64,000 nt of DNA from Ruminococcus sp. FMBCY1. Lineage in GTDB: Bacteria > Bacillota > Clostridia > Oscillospirales > Acutalibacteraceae. Under the pieces are notes generated by a model. That model worked only from the letters and a program-made list of their open reading frames with translations. It searched no databases and was not told the DNA's origin. A program made the translations under genes and the position numbers. The DNA lies in the NCBI RefSeq assembly GCF_023921805.1, contig NZ_CP074197.1, forward strand, positions 124,001 through 188,000. The letters are read 5' to 3'. Of this stretch, positions 62,773 through 64,000 are shown in pieces; within the stretch, counting starts at the first letter, position 1, and each line of letters begins with the position of its first letter.

Positions 62773-63678
62773 TTATTTTTGCTTTAGTAACCTGCGTATC
62801 CATTTAATTTTTGCAATAGTCCATTCTTTAATCGCCTTAAAGGGATAGAAAGGTGATCCACGAAATACATAAATAACAAACATAAGAAAACAGAGCAATG
62901 CAGAGAAATAAACCAAATCCCACCAAGTATAAACACGATTACTTTTATCGCTAATCACCTCATCAGCTGTTGCAGTATCAGTAATCGTATCTTCAACCCT
63001 TTCGCCACGAACGCAAAGCCGGTGCGTATTAATTGAGTACGGATAGCAAGTGACCAATGTCACATAGTCTTTGCCGTTCTCAATTTCAAGTTTACTTGAA
63101 TCGTCAGGGTCAACTATATTAATCTCACACACCTTGTATGTGAGTGTTTTATTCAGTACATTTATTTTAAAGGTATCTCCGATTTGCAGTTTGTCCAACT
63201 CATCAAAGAACACCTGTTCAGGATAACCGGAGTGAGCGGATATAACAGCGTGTGTGCTTGCACCGCCAATGGGCAAGGAAGTGTTTGCCAAATGTACACA
63301 GCCGTTTTTGAGTTTTTCTTCTCTGTTGGTGCTGTCGTGATACACCGGTAAGTCAACATTTATCTTTGGAATTTCGATAGTACACATTATATCGTCATAG
63401 TTGAGAATGTTCTCATACTCTGACATCGCTGCATTGTATTCGTTTTTTTCTTCATCGTTTAACGCACTCTTTGCGAGCAATTCGTTAAAATTTTGAGCCT
63501 TAGCAAGCTCGTTGTCGATTTCATAATCAGACATTGTTTGAGTGCTTTCACTGTAGTTTTTTATAACTGTTTCATTGCTTTTACTGTTGATGTAATCGGC
63601 AATATTGGGATATACTATAAAGCCTATTCCGACCGCAGCAAGAACGCAGAGGGATATAAAAAATATTTTAGTTTTCAT
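62773..63678 (-). CDS. class C sortase
   Basis: Membrane transpeptidase of 301 residues that joins pilin subunits. N-terminal helix (about 5-25), catalytic domain with His in VISAHSGYP (about 147), Cys in VTLVTCYPYSINTHRLCVRGER (Cys about 208, Arg about 217), then a C-terminal membrane helix (about 255-275) and a basic tail. The TLVTC.PY..NTHRL.VRG form and the second helix mark class C (pilus-assembly) sortases. The upstream gene is a pilin with an FPKTG signal, its probable substrate. Confidence 0.92.
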   Translation of the reverse strand: MKTKIFFISLCVLAAVGIGFIVYPNIADYINSKSNETVIKNYSESTQTMSDYEIDNELAKAQNFNELLAKSALNDEEKNEYNAAMSEYENILNYDDIMCTIEIPKINVDLPVYHDSTNREEKLKNGCVHLANTSLPIGGASTHAVISAHSGYPEQVFFDELDKLQIGDTFKINVLNKTLTYKVCEINIVDPDDSSKLEIENGKDYVTLVTCYPYSINTHRLCVRGERVEDTITDTATADEVISDKSNRVYTWWDLVYFSALLCFLMFVIYVFRGSPFYPFKAIKEWTIAKIKWIRRLLKQK

Positions 63679-63692
63679 AATTTTTTGTGAGC

Positions 63693-63722
63693 AAGGGCCA
63701 CCGATAAATCGGCAGCCCTTTT
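63693..63722. terminator. hairpin between pilin and sortase genes
   Basis: AAGGGC.ACCGAT and ATCGG.AGCCCTT pair; on the minus strand no clean T run follows, so it may reduce rather than stop sortase transcription. Confidence 0.45.
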
Positions 63723-63734
63723 GTTATAGTTTAA

Positions 63735-64000
63735 TTATTTAGCTGTCTTAGCTGATTTCTTCTTGATGAGGTATGCAAGTACCAATGCAAGAGAAATGCC
63801 TACACAAGCCACACCAGCCATTCTGATGAAGCCTACATATCCGCCTGTCTTAGGGAAGAATACGATTGTATCAGTTACGGTAATTTCAACTGCGCCGTTT
63901 GTCGGAGCATTCTGTACCCAAGTGCCTTTAGTGAACACTGAATTGTACTGAACAGGGATTTCAACTTCAATTACCTTGCCGTAAACATTGTAACCGGCAG
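63735..64000 (-). CDS. pilin/surface protein with FPKTG sorting signal (partial)
   Basis: C-terminal end of a gene that begins beyond the right edge; the frame stays open to base 64000. Visible residues: KVIEVEIPVQYNSVFTKGTW, VEITVTDTIVFFPKTGG, a hydrophobic helix (GVACVGISLALVLAYLI) and KKKSAKTAK. FPKTG is a sortase-recognised LPxTG variant. Next to a class C sortase it is a likely pilus backbone or adhesin. A GTG at 63938 opens the same frame but is inside the protein. Confidence 0.85.
   Translation of the reverse strand, partial: AGYNVYGKVIEVEIPVQYNSVFTKGTWVQNAPTNGAVEITVTDTIVFFPKTGGYVGFIRMAGVACVGISLALVLAYLIKKKSAKTAK

Noticed and set aside
36500..64000. Integrase or excisionase for the mobile element
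   Set aside because: No protein with recombinase motifs was found in the window; it must lie beyond the right edge or be absent.

Overview
The window looks like a chromosome segment of a gut Ruminococcus (Oscillospiraceae, Firmicutes), probably close to Ruminococcus bromii. The grounds are moderately low GC, tandem pullulanases of which one carries a dockerin and a starch-binding module, a membrane-anchored cohesin protein, type III glutamine synthetase, SpoVT, and clostridial conjugation genes. The species is inference; the families are read from the translated sequence.

Host part (1 to about 36500). Two pullulanases open the window, one membrane-anchored and one dockerin-tagged. A nitrogen block follows: glutamate synthase gltB-gltD on the minus strand, diverging from glnN and an ammonium transporter fused to a PII domain, with attenuator-like hairpins before both glnN and the transporter. 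Next come a type I asparaginase, a fluoride-riboswitch-controlled CLC-F antiporter, a DUF3793-flavodoxin pair behind a duplicated inverted-repeat operator, spoVT, a transposase remnant, a methyltransferase and an SDR enzyme. From 24404 to 31979 lies the most interesting host locus. It has an anchored cohesin protein, then a cobalamin riboswitch driving a dockerin protein with two transcobalamin-type DUF4430 domains, an anchored transcobalamin/intrinsic-factor-like alpha-barrel protein, a DUF4430 lipoprotein, and a complete ECF transporter (T, double A, S). I read this as a surface vitamin B12 capture complex assembled by cohesin-dockerin contacts and feeding an ECF importer. A repeat-rich surface protein, a P-loop/CYTH protein and a four-tRNA operon (Arg, His, Lys, Gln) close the host part.

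Mobile part (about 36500 to the right edge). This AT-richer block resembles an integrative and conjugative element next to the tRNA array; no integrase and no second attachment site are visible, so the element must run past the window. Its left end is a defence and maintenance block: a zinc-finger-like protein, two convergent type III toxin-antitoxin systems (RNA repeats, terminator, ToxN-like toxin), an AbiL-like ATPase/RloB pair, SSB, a candidate replication or control region and a two-HTH initiator-like protein. Modules there are separated by copies of a nearly invariant 23-bp palindrome (11 copies in all). The transfer block follows on the minus strand: coupling protein, TOPRIM protein, a relaxase fused to about 18 Sel1 repeats, accessory proteins, a CHAP cell-wall hydrolase, VirB4, VirB3-like, VirB6-like and pilin-like proteins. 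Its cargo includes a dockerin-bearing GH25 lysozyme, small membrane proteins, a class C sortase and a partial FPKTG pilin.

The dockerin on the element-encoded lysozyme suggests that the mobile element uses the same cohesin-dockerin plug system as the host's starch and B12 proteins.
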